Shown: positions 11,412-25,100, counted from the stretch's first letter. The stretch is DNA of 64,000 nt from Strigamia acuminata (GCA_949358305.1 OX442314.1:32359608-32423607), one strand, 5' to 3'. The notes: generated by a model not told the origin, from the letters alone. Numbers and translations: made by a program.

Positions 11412-14400
11412 ATGGATGACTTTTTTTCTTTTTCTTTTAACTCGTATCATTTCTTGTTGTTTTGTATCATTGGATTGTTAACAATATGGTACATGTAAGT
11501 ATTTGTGTAATCAGTCTAATACATAATTTAAAAACTTCCATTTACTTTATAAAGTAAATTAAAAAATGGCGATCAATTAGGTGTCCGACCTTGACTGTGA
11601 ATTTATTTGGGAAAAATTAAAATAATAATAATAATATAATAATTTAATATAATATAATATAAGAAAAAAGTTAATAAATACTTCGGGAACAAAAAGATTC
11701 TTATCATAAACTAACTGCATTTTTATTTTTATTATCAGTGCTCTTAAATATTAGAAAAAAATATAAAATGTTTTAAACAGTCACTAGTTATTTAGAATAC
11801 CGGTATTGTCAATCCTGTTGGGTGAGAGCAATCCATTGGTGTCATCAAATTTGACCTTGAAGGCCATTTTCAAGGTTATTCACTTGCTAACTTTTAAACC
11901 AATCAGGTTAGAGCAAAATTTCCAATTACAAAGTTGTAGAGCAACATCAAATTAGTACTATCCAACTTATCTTAGTCATCTTAAGTTAAATGTTTTCTTT
12001 TTAAAAAGGAGACAAATCAGAAAAAAATCAGCAAAGTGAAATTTTTCATTCTTGTGATAAAATAATTATTGAGGCATTAAAAAAGAGCAGTGGTTTTTTT
12101 TGCTTACTTGCATAAATAATGCACATTTGAATACGTTTATTTAAGTAATTCAGTATTTTTGTAGTAGAAATTTAAGTTATGTCACAAGGGCTGGCTTTAT
12201 TTTAGCTGATTTGTTTCCTTTTTAAAAAGAAAACATTTAACTTAAGATGACTAAGATAAGTTGGATAGTACTAACTTGATGATGCTCTACAACTTTGTAA
12301 TTGAAAGTTTTGCTCTAACCTGATTGGTTTAGAAGTTAGCAAGTGAATAACCTTGAAAATGGCCTTCAATGTCAAATTTGATGCCATTATTGGATTGCTC
12401 TCACCAAACTTCCTATACGATCGCTTCATCAAAGTTGGCCTAGATGCAATTGCTCAGGAATTATTTTGACGGGAACAGACTTTTCTTCCACCCTGTATAA
12501 TAGCAAAAATTAATTTTTTAAGATATTACACTTGGCATTTCGACTACTGGAAAAACCAAAACGTACCGGGAGTAAAACCGCAATTATTCTTCGGAACATT
12601 CAAACCAATTTGGAAATACGTAAGTTTGAAACGCCCTGAGTGGGTTGTGAACTGGATGACAGCTGTCTGACATAATTTCAGCCTATGGAAAAACAAGACA
12701 TGGATTGTATGAATAAATATGGCCACGTGCATGGGTAAGTCACTTCATGTCATCATCAGTTTTTGCTACACACATTATTATAAGCGCAACGTCGTATTTT
12801 CAGGGGTTTTATAGGTGGAAGGCCAATACTCAACGTATCTGATCCTGACTTACTAAGACAGATATTGGTGAAAGATTTCCACGCATTTCCAGATCGCAGA
12901 GTTTTTGGGGGTATGGATAAGGAGAAATTCGTAAGAAAATGGTTAACCGTGCTGACCGGAGAAGAGTGGAAAATGGTACGGAATACACTTACGCCAACAT
13001 ACACTTCAGGAAAGTTGAAGCAGGTACCAATAAAAAGAACAAAAATAGACAGACAAAAACAGCAATTCATGTGTAATAATTAATTAATTAATTAATTAAA
13101 GGGGGTTTAGATAGAGTAATTTGAATATTATCAGGCCATCGTCTTCCCTCTAAAATAAGACCATGGTGTTGTATTGTATTTGAATACAACACCATGGTAT
13201 TACATTCAGCCAATATCATGTAAGTTTGTCGAAAAAGTAAAATTGTTATGGTATTTAATATTGCTGATTGTAAAAAACAAAAAAGATATATAAATTAACA
13301 AAAACAACGATATACTGTATGTTTTAAATATTTTTATATACAAATCTGAATAAAACACCATGATGTTATAGTTGAAGTGGTGTTATATTTGAAATTTTCA
13401 ATAATGTTTTTACAAATTGCAGTTTTCAAAAAGACTCGAATACAACACCATGGTGTTATTTTCGGGGGATGATGGTAGATGGTATCAGAATGCAATTGGG
13501 TTGCCTGTGAAATGCTGTAGTTGATGTTCCTTTCGCTAAAGAAATGAATGACATTTAATGTAGATGGTGTACTTGATAGAAGAATGCACTCAGCATTTAA
13601 TGGATTCTTTGAAAAATAAAGCAGAACTTGGCGAGCCGATAGAGTTCACAAGGTATGCACTGTGTTCATTGGAATTTAAAGCTATAATAATTGTGTTTTG
13701 CATATTTTAGGTTGTTTGCAGTATTAACATTAGATGTGATTGCAAGTTGTGCATTTGGAATGAAAAGCGACTGCATTAATAACCCACAAAATGAATTTGT
13801 TGTTCAAGCGCAAAAAGCTTTTCGAGTAAATCCTGCACTGATATATTTTATTAGTAAGTAAAGCGATCATTTTTTGTTTTTACGTATTTGTTATTTGTGA
13901 AAGAAATGATAGTCCTAACTCTTCTCAACTTTTCAGATGTTATGCCAGTCCTGATGAAATGCATTCCAAAATTTTTGCTACCAAATGCATTTAAATACTT
14001 TGAGAAAATTGCAGATCAAACAGTTGATATGAGACTTAACCATAAAGATGTAAAAAAAAAATATCGACTCGTTTGAGGTTTTAAATTTTGAAATCTTTTT
14101 GTGTGGACATCCATGAAGAAATATCGATTTAAAATTTAAAACATACAAAAAGATACTCGATGAGAAAAACTTTAGTGTTGAAATGACAAAGCAAACATTA
14201 ATTCAACTATTTATTTATTTCACCAGTTTACAAGAAGGGACTTTCTGCAAATAATGCTAGAAGCTGAGGTACCAACTGATGAAACTAATAAAACTCAAGA
14301 AAATGAAAATCAACAAACTGACTCTAAAAAAAGTGATAAATTTTAAAACTAACATCCAATTCATATCATAGCAAATACTTGTATTCATCACAGCACTAAC

Positions 14401-16410
14401 AAGAGAAGTCATCATTGCACAAACAGTGCTATTTATACTAGCTGGCCATGAAACAACAGCAAATACACTCAATCTTCTTGCTTATGAACTTGCCTCGAAT
14501 CAAGACATTCAAGAGAAATTAGTAAAAGAAGTGGATGATGTATTTACAGACTGCAAGGTAAAAGTTCAAGATTAAAATTTCCCCAAAATAGATACCATAA
14601 TTATTATTAGATCTGACGTAATTCAGTGTGTAGTGACCCTAGTGGTCACTAGTGAAGCAACAGAAAAAGTCTGTAAAATAATATTTTGATTTATTACATT
14701 TTAGTTTGAGTTTTTTATGCTTCCTGTCTACAGGCAAGAGAGCTGAGCAGAGTGGGAGGAAATGTGGGTGGTTGCCAGGGTAACCAGCCCACAAGCCTCC
14801 AAACAGGAAATGAGTCCTGAGAGGAGTGAGAACTCCTCAGTATGAACCAGAACTTTGCCAGAGACACAACACAAAATAACTAGAACCATTTCAGTATTTT
14901 GTGAACCCTCAGTGAAGTTTTCGTACTCATTCTTGCTGTTGTACAGTTACAACAGTGAGATATTTCGGTCTTGCCGCATAATTCACGTGCGGTGATACAA
15001 TATTGCAGTATTTTGCTATTTATAATTGAATATAGCCGTACTGCCTTGAACAATGGCCCGGGCGTTTAATTTTTTTTTCGACTTGTCCGCCAGGCGCTAA
15101 TTCAAAACCAGGCAATTATTTAAGCTAGGCCTCTATCCAAAAAAAAAGTTGCTGACTCCGAACGTTTCGTCGTTTGTTGAGGTTTCGTCCGTCGAAGTTT
15201 CCTCCAAAAGGCTACTAAAAACCGTTTTTAATAACAGTTTTTAAAGTATTTTCCGGTTAACCTGGCGTTTAAACGCGCCCGGCGTTTATTTGAGGCCGGC
15301 GCTTATTGGTCTTTCGAGTGGCGGTTGCCTGGCGCTTAATCAAGAGCCGGCGCTTAATTGCGCCCGGCCATTGTTCAAGGCAGTACGGTAGATAAAAAAA
15401 TCTTTAATATCAAAGATGTGTACGAAACCAAATAATATGTGAAAAAACAATGTTATGTCAACCAACGGTCCATTGCACAACCACAAATAAGACAGCCCCA
15501 ATCTTTATTATCCTGACACAGCTTTTCTAAATTCGAAACGTTGCTCCAGTCTGCAGTTTAGTTAAAATAAGATGTCAGACTTGTTTATTTTATGTTTACC
15601 GGGCCAACCGTTACTAAGGGGAAAATACGGAAGCTGTATAGTGACATTCGCAATTACATTCTTCCCAAAATTAACTATTAGCAGAAATCATACTATAAAG
15701 TTATAAGAGGAATTTGTTGTAGGGTAAACTAACATATGACGCTGTATCATCAATGCAATTCTTGGACATGGCTATATCGGAAACTTTACGAAAATATCCT
15801 CCGGTTGTCAGGTGATAAACCTTAATGTCCAAATTGTTTTCTGGATAAAAAAATATCTCTACGATGAACGGTCACGTATTTTTAGGACTGATAGACTCTG
15901 CGTTGAAGATGAATACAACTTGGATGGAATTATACTACGCAAAGGGGTAATGATTTCCATACCTATATACGCCATCCATCACAATCCAGAATTTTATCCT
16001 GATCCACAAATATTTAATCCTGAAAGGTGATTTTATATTGATGGAAATAAATACATCTTTATAATACATCTATTTTTTTGATTGTCATTTTGATTTGGAT
16101 TAGGTTTTCTGCAGAAAACAAAGCCAAGCGCAATCCTTTTACGTATCTTCCATTTGGAATTGGACCCAGAAGCTGCATTGCCACCAGATTTGCTTTAATG
16201 GAGCTCAAACTTGTCATGGCACATATGTTGTACAATTATCGCTTACAGACTTGTCCAGAAACTGAAGTATGTTGCACCTGTATGAATATTTCTTAGTTTA
16301 ACGTTTGATTTTAGTTTCCAGTGAACTTTGAGTCAGGAAGGGGTCTATTACAGCCAAAGTCAGTGAAGCTTACACTTCAGATAAGAATCGACCAACCACA
16401 TTTTAATTAA
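11412..16410 (+). CDS. Cytochrome P450, CYP3-clan type, copy A (13 exons, complete)
   Basis: Haem-thiolate monooxygenase of the endoplasmic reticulum, by family knowledge oxidising lipophilic substrates with NADPH-P450 reductase. Exons: 11412-11494, 12523-12619, 12682-12734, 12804-13023, 13564-13652, 13711-13853, 13937-14049, 14227-14332, 14394-14557, 15723-15811, 15886-16026, 16104-16266, 16315-16410. They sum to 1557 nt (518 aa) and all phases agree. Visible landmarks are the N-terminal membrane anchor (FLLFCIIGLLTIWY), the I-helix AGHETT (exon 9), the K-helix ETLR (exon 10), the PERF motif split by the intron between exons 11 and 12, and the haem loop FGIGPRSCIATR with the cysteine ligand (exon 12). 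Intron 8 is only 61 nt. The nearest family is CYP3A/CYP5-like; the substrate is unknown. Introns 1, 4 and 9 carry insertions missing from copy B. Confidence 0.92.
11819..12490. mobile_element. Long inverted-repeat (foldback) element in intron 1 of P450 A
   Basis: Arms of about 200 bp (11819-12030 and 12200-12406) are inverted copies, starting GGTGAGAGCAATCCA and ending TTGGATTGCTCTCACC. Another 90 bp ending TTCTTCCACCCTG continues on the right. Copy B lacks the whole block at the equivalent site (near 17790), so the insertion follows the gene duplication or was lost from B. Confidence 0.75.
13137..13476. mobile_element. Palindromic element around ACCATGGTGTTGTATT in intron 4 of P450 A
   Basis: Diverged terminal arms (CTAAAATAAGACCATGGTGT and a complement ending GTTATTTTCGGGGGATGATG). 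A near-perfect hairpin ACCATGGTGTTGTATT..AATACAACACCATGGT lies inside the left end. Copy B has no counterpart. Confidence 0.6.
14626..14995. mobile_element. Insertion of about 370 bp in intron 9 of P450 A, possibly a solo LTR
   Basis: Starts TGTAGTGACCCTAGTGG and ends CGGTGATACA, so it has TG..CA borders. Copy B at 19676-19700 reads through without it. I could not find a clear target duplication, so the LTR assignment is tentative. Confidence 0.35.
15036..15388. mobile_element. MITE, CCGTACTGCC family (TTGAACAATGG subtype), intron 9 of P450 A
   Basis: 353 bp with termini CCGTACTGCCTTGAACAATGG and CCATTGTTCAAGGCAGTACGG. The inside shows arrayed GCGCCxGGC motifs like the copy at 3880-4293. Copy B lacks it. 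Confidence 0.8.
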
Positions 16411-17230
16411 ACTTTAAAATTACATGTAGCTGGCATTATAATGTATAATGTATCGATATTTAAATAAATAATAGACCAAGCAAGCTCAAAACTTACACCA
16501 AATTGACTTCCCGCCGGGCCCTTTTCTAATAAAAAGAAAAAGAAAAAAAGAAAAAGCGATGATTCAGCGACTATTCATTGTGGACACGTAATATAAGTAA
16601 TCGCGTGGCCAACTCATCGGGGCGACAATTGGGTCTTTTTGAATCAGGGCTGGACTGGGTACAAATTTAGTACCGGGTAATCTGGATGGGACGGGCCACA
16701 GACGTGCTACGATGGGCCCGCCGGAGAGCGAATTTGGATGATCGACAATCATACACGAGATATTGTTTTAAACTTGCAAACGCGAGTATTTATTGGGAGG
16801 CGAGAAAACAGCGGACCGTGGCAACCTCATCAACTGAAGTATCGAAGGAAGCCATTTACGTGAAAATTGTTGTGAGTGTTCGGAAGGACGTCACATGGTC
16901 AGGGGAGGGCCACGAGACGCTGGACACAACGCACACGATAAGATTTGCCACGAAATACACAGGAGACACAGGTTTAGTTTAGTATTAGCTTTATTGTTGT
17001 CTGGGGGTATGATACAGTGTCTCATGGTGCATTTCCCAATGCATGGCTGCATGGCACGGCAATTGGCCGTAGTCAGTTTGGGAGACGGTCGGAATACGCC
17101 CATTCGCCTTGCTAGCTATTCAACAACTTGTGGGCTGCTGCAGGGCCCACCCACTTCTCTCAAATTAATTAATTAATATACAGCCATTTATATTATTTGT
17201 CTTTATTTTTGAAATCGCAAAAAAATGCGG
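16411..17230. other. Intergenic region between the two P450 genes
   Basis: Holds the 3' flank of copy A with AATAAA-like signals near 16465, a fragment of the CAGTGCTGGACTG MITE (about 16647-16745), and otherwise unassigned sequence. From about 17190 it becomes the duplicated promoter of copy B. The short ORFs here lack any family signature. Confidence 0.5.
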
Positions 17231-17236
17231 TATAAA
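17231..17236 (+). promoter_or_regulatory. TATA box of P450 gene B
   Basis: TATAAA is in the same context as before gene A (AAAAAATGCGGTATAAAAG). The surrounding block, including TTGTCACCAGATGTCACTAT, is conserved between the two promoters. Confidence 0.55.
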
Positions 17237-17372
17237 AGATATATTGTCACCAGATGTCACTATATCAGGGTAGTGATTACACCTACGGTAAATACTTTTT
17301 TTTATCATTTGTCAGCTGATCTAGTCTTGGTGGAGCAAAGTTGAAGAAGTCACTTTAAATTCTAGTAACACA

Positions 17373-20300
17373 ATGGATGACTTTTTCTCTTTTTCTTTAA
17401 ACTCTTATCACTTCTTGTTGTTTTGTATCATTGGGTTGTTAACAATATGGTACATGTAAGTATTTGTGTCAGTCTAATACATAATTGTAAGAACTTCCAT
17501 TTACTTTATAAAGTAAATTAAAAAATGGCGATCAATTAGGTGTCTGACCTTGACTGTGAATTTATTTGGGAAAAATTAAAATAATAATAATAATAATATA
17601 ATAATTTAATATAATATAATATAAGAAAAAAGTTAATAAATACTTCGGGAACAAAAAAATTCTTATCATTGATCATTGATAAACTAACTACATTTTTATT
17701 TTAATTATCAGTGCTCTTAAATATTAGAAAAAAAATAAAAAATGTTTTAAACAGTCTCTAGTTATTTATAATATTGTCAATCCTGATGGGTCTATGTAAT
17801 AACAAAAATTAATTTTTCAAGATATTACACTTGGCATTTCGACTACTGGAAAAACCAAAATGTACCGGGAGTAAAACCGCAATTATTCATTGGAACATTC
17901 AAACCAATTTGGAAATACGTAAGTTTGAAAAGCCCCAAGTGGGTTGTGAACTGGATGACAGCTCTCTGACATAATTTCAGCCTATGGAAAAACAAGACAT
18001 GGATTCTATGAATAAATATGGCCACGTGCATGGGTAAGTCACTTCATGTTTTTGCTACACACACTACTATAAGCTCAACGACTTATTTGCAGGGGTTTTA
18101 TAGGTGGAAATCCAATACTCCACGTATCTGATCCTGACTTACTAAGACAGATATTGGTGAAAGATTTCCACGCATTTACAGATCGCAGAGTTTTTGCGGG
18201 TATGGACAAGCAGAAATTCGTAAGAAAAATGTTAACAGTGATGACAGGAGAAGATTGGAAAATGGTACGGAATACACTTACGCCGACATTCACTTCAGGA
18301 AAGTTGAAGCAGGTACCAATAAAAAGAAGAAAATCAGAAAGTCAAACACAGCAATTCATGTGTAATTATTAATTAATTAATTAAAGGGGGTTTAGATAGA
18401 GTAGACTGCGGGTCAAAATTATAAACTTACCCTCAAAATGTGAAAAAGAAACCATGACCACATCCACCAATTGGTCATGGTTTTTTTCACATTTTGTGGG
18501 CGAGTTTATAATTTTGACCAGCAGTGTAATTTGGCATCAGAATGCAATTGAGTTGCCTGTGAAATGCTGTAGTTGATGTTCGATTCGCCAAAAGGCCCAT
18601 TTTCAATAAAGAAATGAATGACATTTAATGTAGATGGTGTACTTGATAGAAGAATGCACTCAGCATTTAATGAATTCTTTGAAAAATAAAGCAGAACTTG
18701 GCGAGCCGATAGAGTTCACAAGGTATGCACTGTATTAGTTGGAATCCAAAGCTATAATATTTGTGTTTTGCACATTTTAGGTTGTTTGCAGTATTAACAT
18801 TAGATGTGATTGCAAGTTGTGCATTTGGAATGAAAAGCGACTGCATTAATAACCCACAAAGTGAATTTGTTGTTCAAGCGCAAAAAGCTTTTCGAGTAAA
18901 TCCTGCACTGCTATATTTTATAAGTAAGTAAAACGACCATTTTTTGTTTTTCCTTTTTTGTTATTTGTAAAAGAAATGATAGTCCTAACTCCTCTCAACT
19001 TTTCAGATGTTACGCCAGTCCTGATGAAATGCATTCCAAAATTTTTGCTACCAAATGCATTTAAATACTTTGAGAAAATTGCAGATCAAACAGTTGAAAT
19101 GAGACTTAACCATAAAGATGTAAACAAAATATTGACATTCTAAATTTTGAAATCTTTTTGTGTGGACATGCATAAAGAAATATCGATTTAAATTTAAAAC
19201 ATACAAAAAGATGCTCGATGAGAAAAAATTTAGTGTTGAAATGACAAAGCAAACATTAATTCAACTATTTATTTAACCAGTTCACAAGAAGGGACTTTCT
19301 GCAAATAATGCTAGAAGCTGAGGTACCAACTGATGAGACCAATAAAACTCAAGAAAATGAAAATCAACAAACTGAATCTAAAAAAAGTGATAATTTTTAA
19401 AACTAACATCCATCTCATATCCTAGCAAGTACTTGTATTTATCACAGCACTAACAAGAGAAGTCATCATTGCCCAAACAGTGCTATTTATACTAGCTGGC
19501 CATGAAACAACAGCAAATACACTCAATTTTCTTGCTTATGAACTTGCCTTGAATCAAGACATTCAAGAGAAATTAGTAAAAGAAGTGGATGATGTAATGA
19601 CAGACTGCAAGGTAAGAATTTAAGATGAAAGTTTCCCAAAATTAGATACCACAACTATTATTAGATCTGATGTAATTCAGTGAGTCAAACAACATTGCAG
19701 TATTTCGCTATTTAAAATTGAAATTAGACAAAAAAATCTTAAATATAAAAAATGTATACGAAACCAAATAATATTTGAAAAAATAATGTTATGTCAACCA
19801 ACGGTCCATTGCACACCCACAAATAAAACAGCCCCAAGATGGCAGACTTGTTTATTTCCTGTTTACCGGGCCAACCGTTACTAAGGGGAAAATACGGAAG
19901 CTGTACAGTAATATTCGTGATTACATTCTTCCCAGAATTAACTATTAGCAGAAATGTGTCAATACACTACAAAGTCGTAACAGTAATTTGTTGTAGGGTA
20001 AACTAACTTATGACGCTGTATCATCAATGCAATTCTTGGACATGGCTATATCGGAAACTTTACGAAAATATCCACCGGCTGTCAGGTGATAAACCTTACA
20101 AACGTCCAAATTGTTTTCTGGATTTAAAACATATCTCATGTTAATTTTTAGGACTGATAGAACCTGCGTTGAAGATGAATACAACTTGGATGGAATCACA
20201 CTACGCAAAGGAGTATTGATTGCCATACCAATATACGCCATCCATCACAATCCAGAATTTTATCCCGATCCACAAATATTTGATCCTGAAAGGTGTTTTT

Positions 20301-20674
20301 TATTGATGGAAATGAAAACATCCTTATAATACATTTATTTTTTAATTGTCATTTTGATTTGGAATAGGTTTTCTCCAGAAAACAAAGCCAAGCGCAATCC
20401 GTTTACGTATCTTCCATTTGGAATTGGACCCAGAAGCTGCATTGCCACCAGATTTGCTTTAATGGAGCTTAAACTTGTCATGGCACATATGTTGTACAAT
20501 TATCGCTTACAGACTTGTCCTGAAACTGAAGTATGTTGTACCTGTAAGAATATTTCCTATTTTAACATTTGATTTTAGTTTCCAGTGAAATTTGAGTCAG
20601 GAATGGGTTTATTACAGCCAAAGTCAATCAAGCTTACACTTCAGATGAGAATTGACCAACCACATTTTGATTAA
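17373..20674 (+). CDS. Cytochrome P450, CYP3-clan type, copy B (13 exons, complete)
   Basis: Tandem paralogue of 11412-16410 with the same 13 exons and phases: 17373-17455, 17822-17918, 17981-18033, 18093-18312, 18634-18722, 18781-18923, 19007-19119, 19281-19386, 19448-19611, 19997-20085, 20152-20292, 20368-20530, 20579-20674. The product is 518 aa. It keeps the membrane anchor, AGHETT, ETLR, PER|F and FGIGPRSCIATR. Many substitutions relative to copy A are scattered; for example the segment after the C-helix reads KMLTVMTGEDW instead of KWLTVLTGEEW. Introns are shorter because copy A has extra insertions, while B has one private MITE in intron 4. Function is as for copy A, oxidative metabolism with unknown substrate. 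Confidence 0.92.
18404..18526. mobile_element. 123-bp hairpin MITE in intron 4 of P450 B
   Basis: Nearly the whole element folds back on itself: GACTGCGGGTCAAAATTATA at the left and TATAATTTTGACCAGCAGTG at the right. It is flanked by TA on both sides, as for Tc1/mariner-derived MITEs. Copy A lacks it. Confidence 0.8.
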
Positions 20675-21730
20675 ACTTTAAAAATCATATGTAGTTGACA
20701 TTATAATGTATTCAGACTTATTATTTTTATAAAATTTAAGTCATGTTATAATTACTTTGATGGAAAAAAATTATTCTGTAAAACATTAAAACAATGAAAT
20801 GGACTATACAAATGAATTTGGAGCGCTTTTGTTAAAGAGTCTGACTATTTCTCAGCCAGATGGCAATAGTGGAATGCACAGCAACATGGTCGCAGAGGAA
20901 TCATCTGTGCGTAAATAGATTAATTTATTGAATTTCTTGAAATAATGTTGGATATCCGAGCAGCGTGTACACGATCCAACGCTCACGAGGCGATTAACCA
21001 AAAGGTTCTCACGTCGAGTAAAAATGCGCCAGCATGAACGTCTGGTGCTCGGGTGAGTAACAAAATTGACACTAAATCAAACATTAATCACAAATATCAA
21101 ACTGGATGAGATGAATACGGATCTTTTTTTAATGGCCAATGAAAATCAGAGCTGGATTTAAGTATTGCCAAGCCCTAACCTACAACATGCATGATGGGTT
21201 TTAGCTTTTTACGGTTGGACCGGCTCAGTAATAAAATGAAGCCCACATTAGGGGGCGCCCCCTGGGGAAACTTTTCTTTAAAGTACTGTGTTTAGGTATA
21301 AAATCTCCAGTTTAATATCTTCTGGATCCTGACTTTTCGATCAATGTCGATAGGCAGGCCCCCAAAACCCCGAACGCTATGCAAATGTGGTCACCATTAA
21401 TGCCGGAAATGGTAAAACTTTACCTTTGTCCGCTCCTTTTGCGGCACATTTTGGGCCCATTTGAGAAATTGGATTTCCTTCTTGATGAGTGCGGGCAATC
21501 CACACCAAACCTGGCTATTTTTAATGCTTTTAACTGTGTGTCCTGTTTTTCTGAGCACAGCCAGTGCAGACGGTGGAACATGTTCCTTGCAGTGGTATTA
21601 AAAAAGTGTGCTTTTCCTTTTATTTGTCTGGGTTGAAAAAATGAGTAGCAGCGATAGTAGTCTTTAGTTTTATTTAGTACAGAAAAAACATTTAGGAAAA
21701 GAATCTTGTTTTATTTAATCCTAGTATGCC
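20675..21730. other. Intergenic region with a block duplicated at 36600-36990
   Basis: From about 20817 to 21165 the sequence is repeated upstream of the second receptor copy. The shared part includes CGCTCACGAGGCGATTAACC and a GT donor-like end (CTCGGGTGAGT at 21050, CTCGGGTAAGT in the other copy). It could be an exon of an unrelated or upstream gene; I do not recognise the peptide. The rest (21170-21730) shows nothing I can assign. Confidence 0.45.
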
Positions 21731-21734
21731 TGCA

Positions 21735-22182
21735 AGTAAAAACTTTGCACAGTAAATCAATACGTATTAATTTTTGAATGATCAATATTTCAAGTTGGGG
21801 GGGGGGGGGGGGTGAATGTGGGGTCGTGTCAACCTCACCCTTTCACTGTACAACTGTACTGGAATTGGTATCCTTTCACGTCATTATTCTACGTCATTTA
21901 TGCTGCAAAGAAAATCGTTTCGGCTGTGTTGTTTTCCTTAACCAGCGCATAGAAAAAGGACAAAAGAAAATACTGACCTGCCCCTTCAAGGTTCTGTCAG
22001 CTGGTCAAGGCCTTGGACAGTCACGACATGTTTGCGGTTGTAGATACCGCATTTCAATCAATACAGTAATCTGGGCAACAGTTGCCAAAGTAAATCTCCA
22101 ACAAAAGAATAATTAACAGTGTGGTCGTGTATTTTGAATCGTGTATGTTGTGATTAACGACCAGACGTGGACAACGTGGAGA
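21735..22182 (+). promoter_or_regulatory. Duplicated 5' flank of receptor copy 1, with a G16 run
   Basis: About 450 bp before the receptor ATG is repeated at 39680-40118 before copy 2. Copy 1 alone carries a run of 16 G (21797-21812). No clear TATA box is seen; I infer a promoter only from position and conservation. Confidence 0.4.
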
Positions 22183-25100
22183 ATGAACGTTCTAAGAGTT
22201 TGCTTCGTTTGTCTCCTTTCTGGATTTATCGGCATTTTAAACAGTAATCTTCTGAGAATTATATAAATTGAAAATTCTTGAGGAATTTTAAAAAAATTAT
22301 GGCAACTAATCAGGGTATGTGTACATTTATCTCTAATTTTAGCAGAGGAAAACACTTCTTTAACTAACTTAACCTTTGCTGGCTATAATGAACTGGATTT
22401 TCATTTATCTAAAATTGTACAAATCACAAACACGAGAAGAATACACATTATTTATTATCAGGATGATAATGGTTAGTAAAAATCTCAAATTTTATTTAGG
22501 TTTATGTATTTATTTATCTTTTGTTACTATTCTAGTTTCAAACTGTTTGACGAAATTAATCCGTTTCAATTGGATTGGAAAAATTCAAATGTCAGCACAA
22601 CGATTCAGTAATGCGTCATTAGATTTCGATTATACTCCTTTCCAGCTGATTCTTATTTGGATAGAAAGTTTTGAGCAGGTAAAAAAAGATCTAATCATCC
22701 TACTAGTTATATTTGTCGACCGACTGCAATGAATGCTTGTTGGTCTTGACAGCACTTCTTTCTAGTTCTAATTCTAACAGTACTACTCAAAGACATGAAA
22801 TTAGAATACACACCTCTGTCAAAACAAAAGTTGTGTTTGAAATTAAATCACACAAAAAATAAGCAACATATAATCAAATGTTTATTTTTCCCAATACAAT
22901 AAACATAAAATGAATTGAATAAACAAAATTTCATGAAAATTGATCAATTATTTCCAAAGTTATCATGAAAAATGATTGGGCCCTGCAAGACACTAAATTA
23001 GAATCCTCAAAAATTAGAGGCATGAAATTAGAATATTTATCCTTAATACATTGTAGGTCCGCCTTTTGCATTAATTATTGCCTTAATACATCTGGGCATA
23101 GATTCCACCTGGCCACTCTAATACTTGAACCAATCTTGAGTAACTTTAGCTGAATGTGCCGGTGCTAAATCATGTTGAAATGAATAACCAGAAAAGCATC
23201 CTCCTCATTGTAATGAAGTCAAAAGTCCATCCATGAGAATATCTTTTATTTTCCAGCATTAATCGTACCCTCAACTAACAAGACAGGGCTAATGCCCTTT
23301 GCAGCCATGGAACCCCACATCACAACAGATGTGGGATGCTTCACTTTAGACCTCACACATTTGTGAACATACTCCTCTCTTTTTCTTCGCCAGATTCTGG
23401 GCCCAGAATCACCAAATGTTATACAAAATCGAGACTCTCTGACCAAATGACCTTTTTCCACTGATCAACAGTCCATTTCATGTGTTTTCTTGCCCACAAT
23501 AATCGTTTTCTTCGCTGTTTTGCATTAAGATGTGGTTTGTGTTTAGGAACTCGAGACTTGAATCCCATTTCTTTTAGCCTTCTTAATGTTGTGCGAGTTC
23601 ACACTTGGATTTTAGATGTTTGTTTCTATTCCTGAGTTATTTATTTAGCATTCTTGAAGCTATTTTTCTTCATAATCTCACGAAGGGAGCTGTCCGTCTG
23701 TTTAGATGTTTTACCATCCGTTGTTTATATTTTTGCTGGTCAAAAATCTCATCACCATTTGCCTTAAATTGTTGTATAACTTTTGACACAGTTGACTGGG
23801 AGCAAGGAATAGCTTTGGCTATGTCAATTTGCTTCAGTTTTTGTTGAAATAAAGTAATTATTTTGGTTTTTTCACGATCAGTTAAGTCTGATCGCTTTCC
23901 CATCTTGGATTCAATCTGAAGTGACATTGGCATAATGTAATAACAAATAATGACTATATATTCACTTTTTGAGCTTAACTCATTAATTGCAGGTGAATTT
24001 GGGATAATTACAGATTATAATTTGCATTCCTGCTCAATATTCTAATTTCATGCCTCTAAATCTTGAGGATTCTAATTTAGTGTCTTGCAGGGCCCAATCA
24101 TTTTTCGTGATAACTTCTAAAAAAATTGATCAATTTCCATCAAATTTGGTTTATTTGATTCATTTTATGCTCATTGTATTGGGAAAAATAAACATTTGGT
24201 TATATGTTGCTTATTTTTTGTGTGATGTAATTTCAAACTCAACTTTTGTTTTGACAGAGGTGTGTATTCTAATTTCATGTCTTTGAGTAGTACACGCTTG
24301 TCTTACATTTAAAATAAATCTTTATTTCAGCTTGCCCAGTATGCTTTCTTATCAATTGAAAACAAAGAGTTGATATTTGTCATCAAGGAAACACGTGGAA
24401 CTCTAAATGCAAAGCATGATCTAGATTTGTTCTTATTACAGGATCTCATCATATGGAGACAGAATACAGTCTACTTATTTACATATGCTGAACACAGTAA
24501 TGTATGAGTCAACAGTTAAAGTATTATTAGCAGTATGTATGCAGAAAGTTCATCTTGTTATAAATTAACACCGTTTATTTTACACAGTAGGTGCATTCGA
24601 AAAGTCATCAAAACGAGTGTAAATATGTTTACACCCATTTTCACACGACATTTACACGAATTAATTCGTGTAAATGTCGTGTGAAAACGGGTGTATACAC
24701 GACATTTACACGAATCAATTCGTGTAAATGTCGTGTGAATTGGTTAAACGGAAACGACCTGCAAGTCACGTTCAACGAGTCTTCTCGTTCAAATCGGGTC
24801 TTGCTGACAGCCATCTTGGATTTCCGATAGATCGGTTGCAACGATTTCGATCGTAAGAACAATTTTGTGTCAGTTATTAGCCGCATTTCTGCGATCGAAT
24901 GTGAACAATGTTCGGCCGCATTTGTGTGATCGAATGTCGCCGATGTTCGGCCGCATTTGTGCAATCGAATAGTTATTATTGGGGCTAATTAATTTATACT
25001 TGGATTTACACTGAAATTTACATTGAAATTTATTTTTAAACTCGAAAATTGGATCGTTTAACTTGATATTTACACTACCAGTTGCACTGGTCATTTAGTG

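Noticed and set aside
21379-21636. 85-aa ORF upstream of the receptor
   Set aside because: No family signature, not conserved in the duplicated block, and no splice context.
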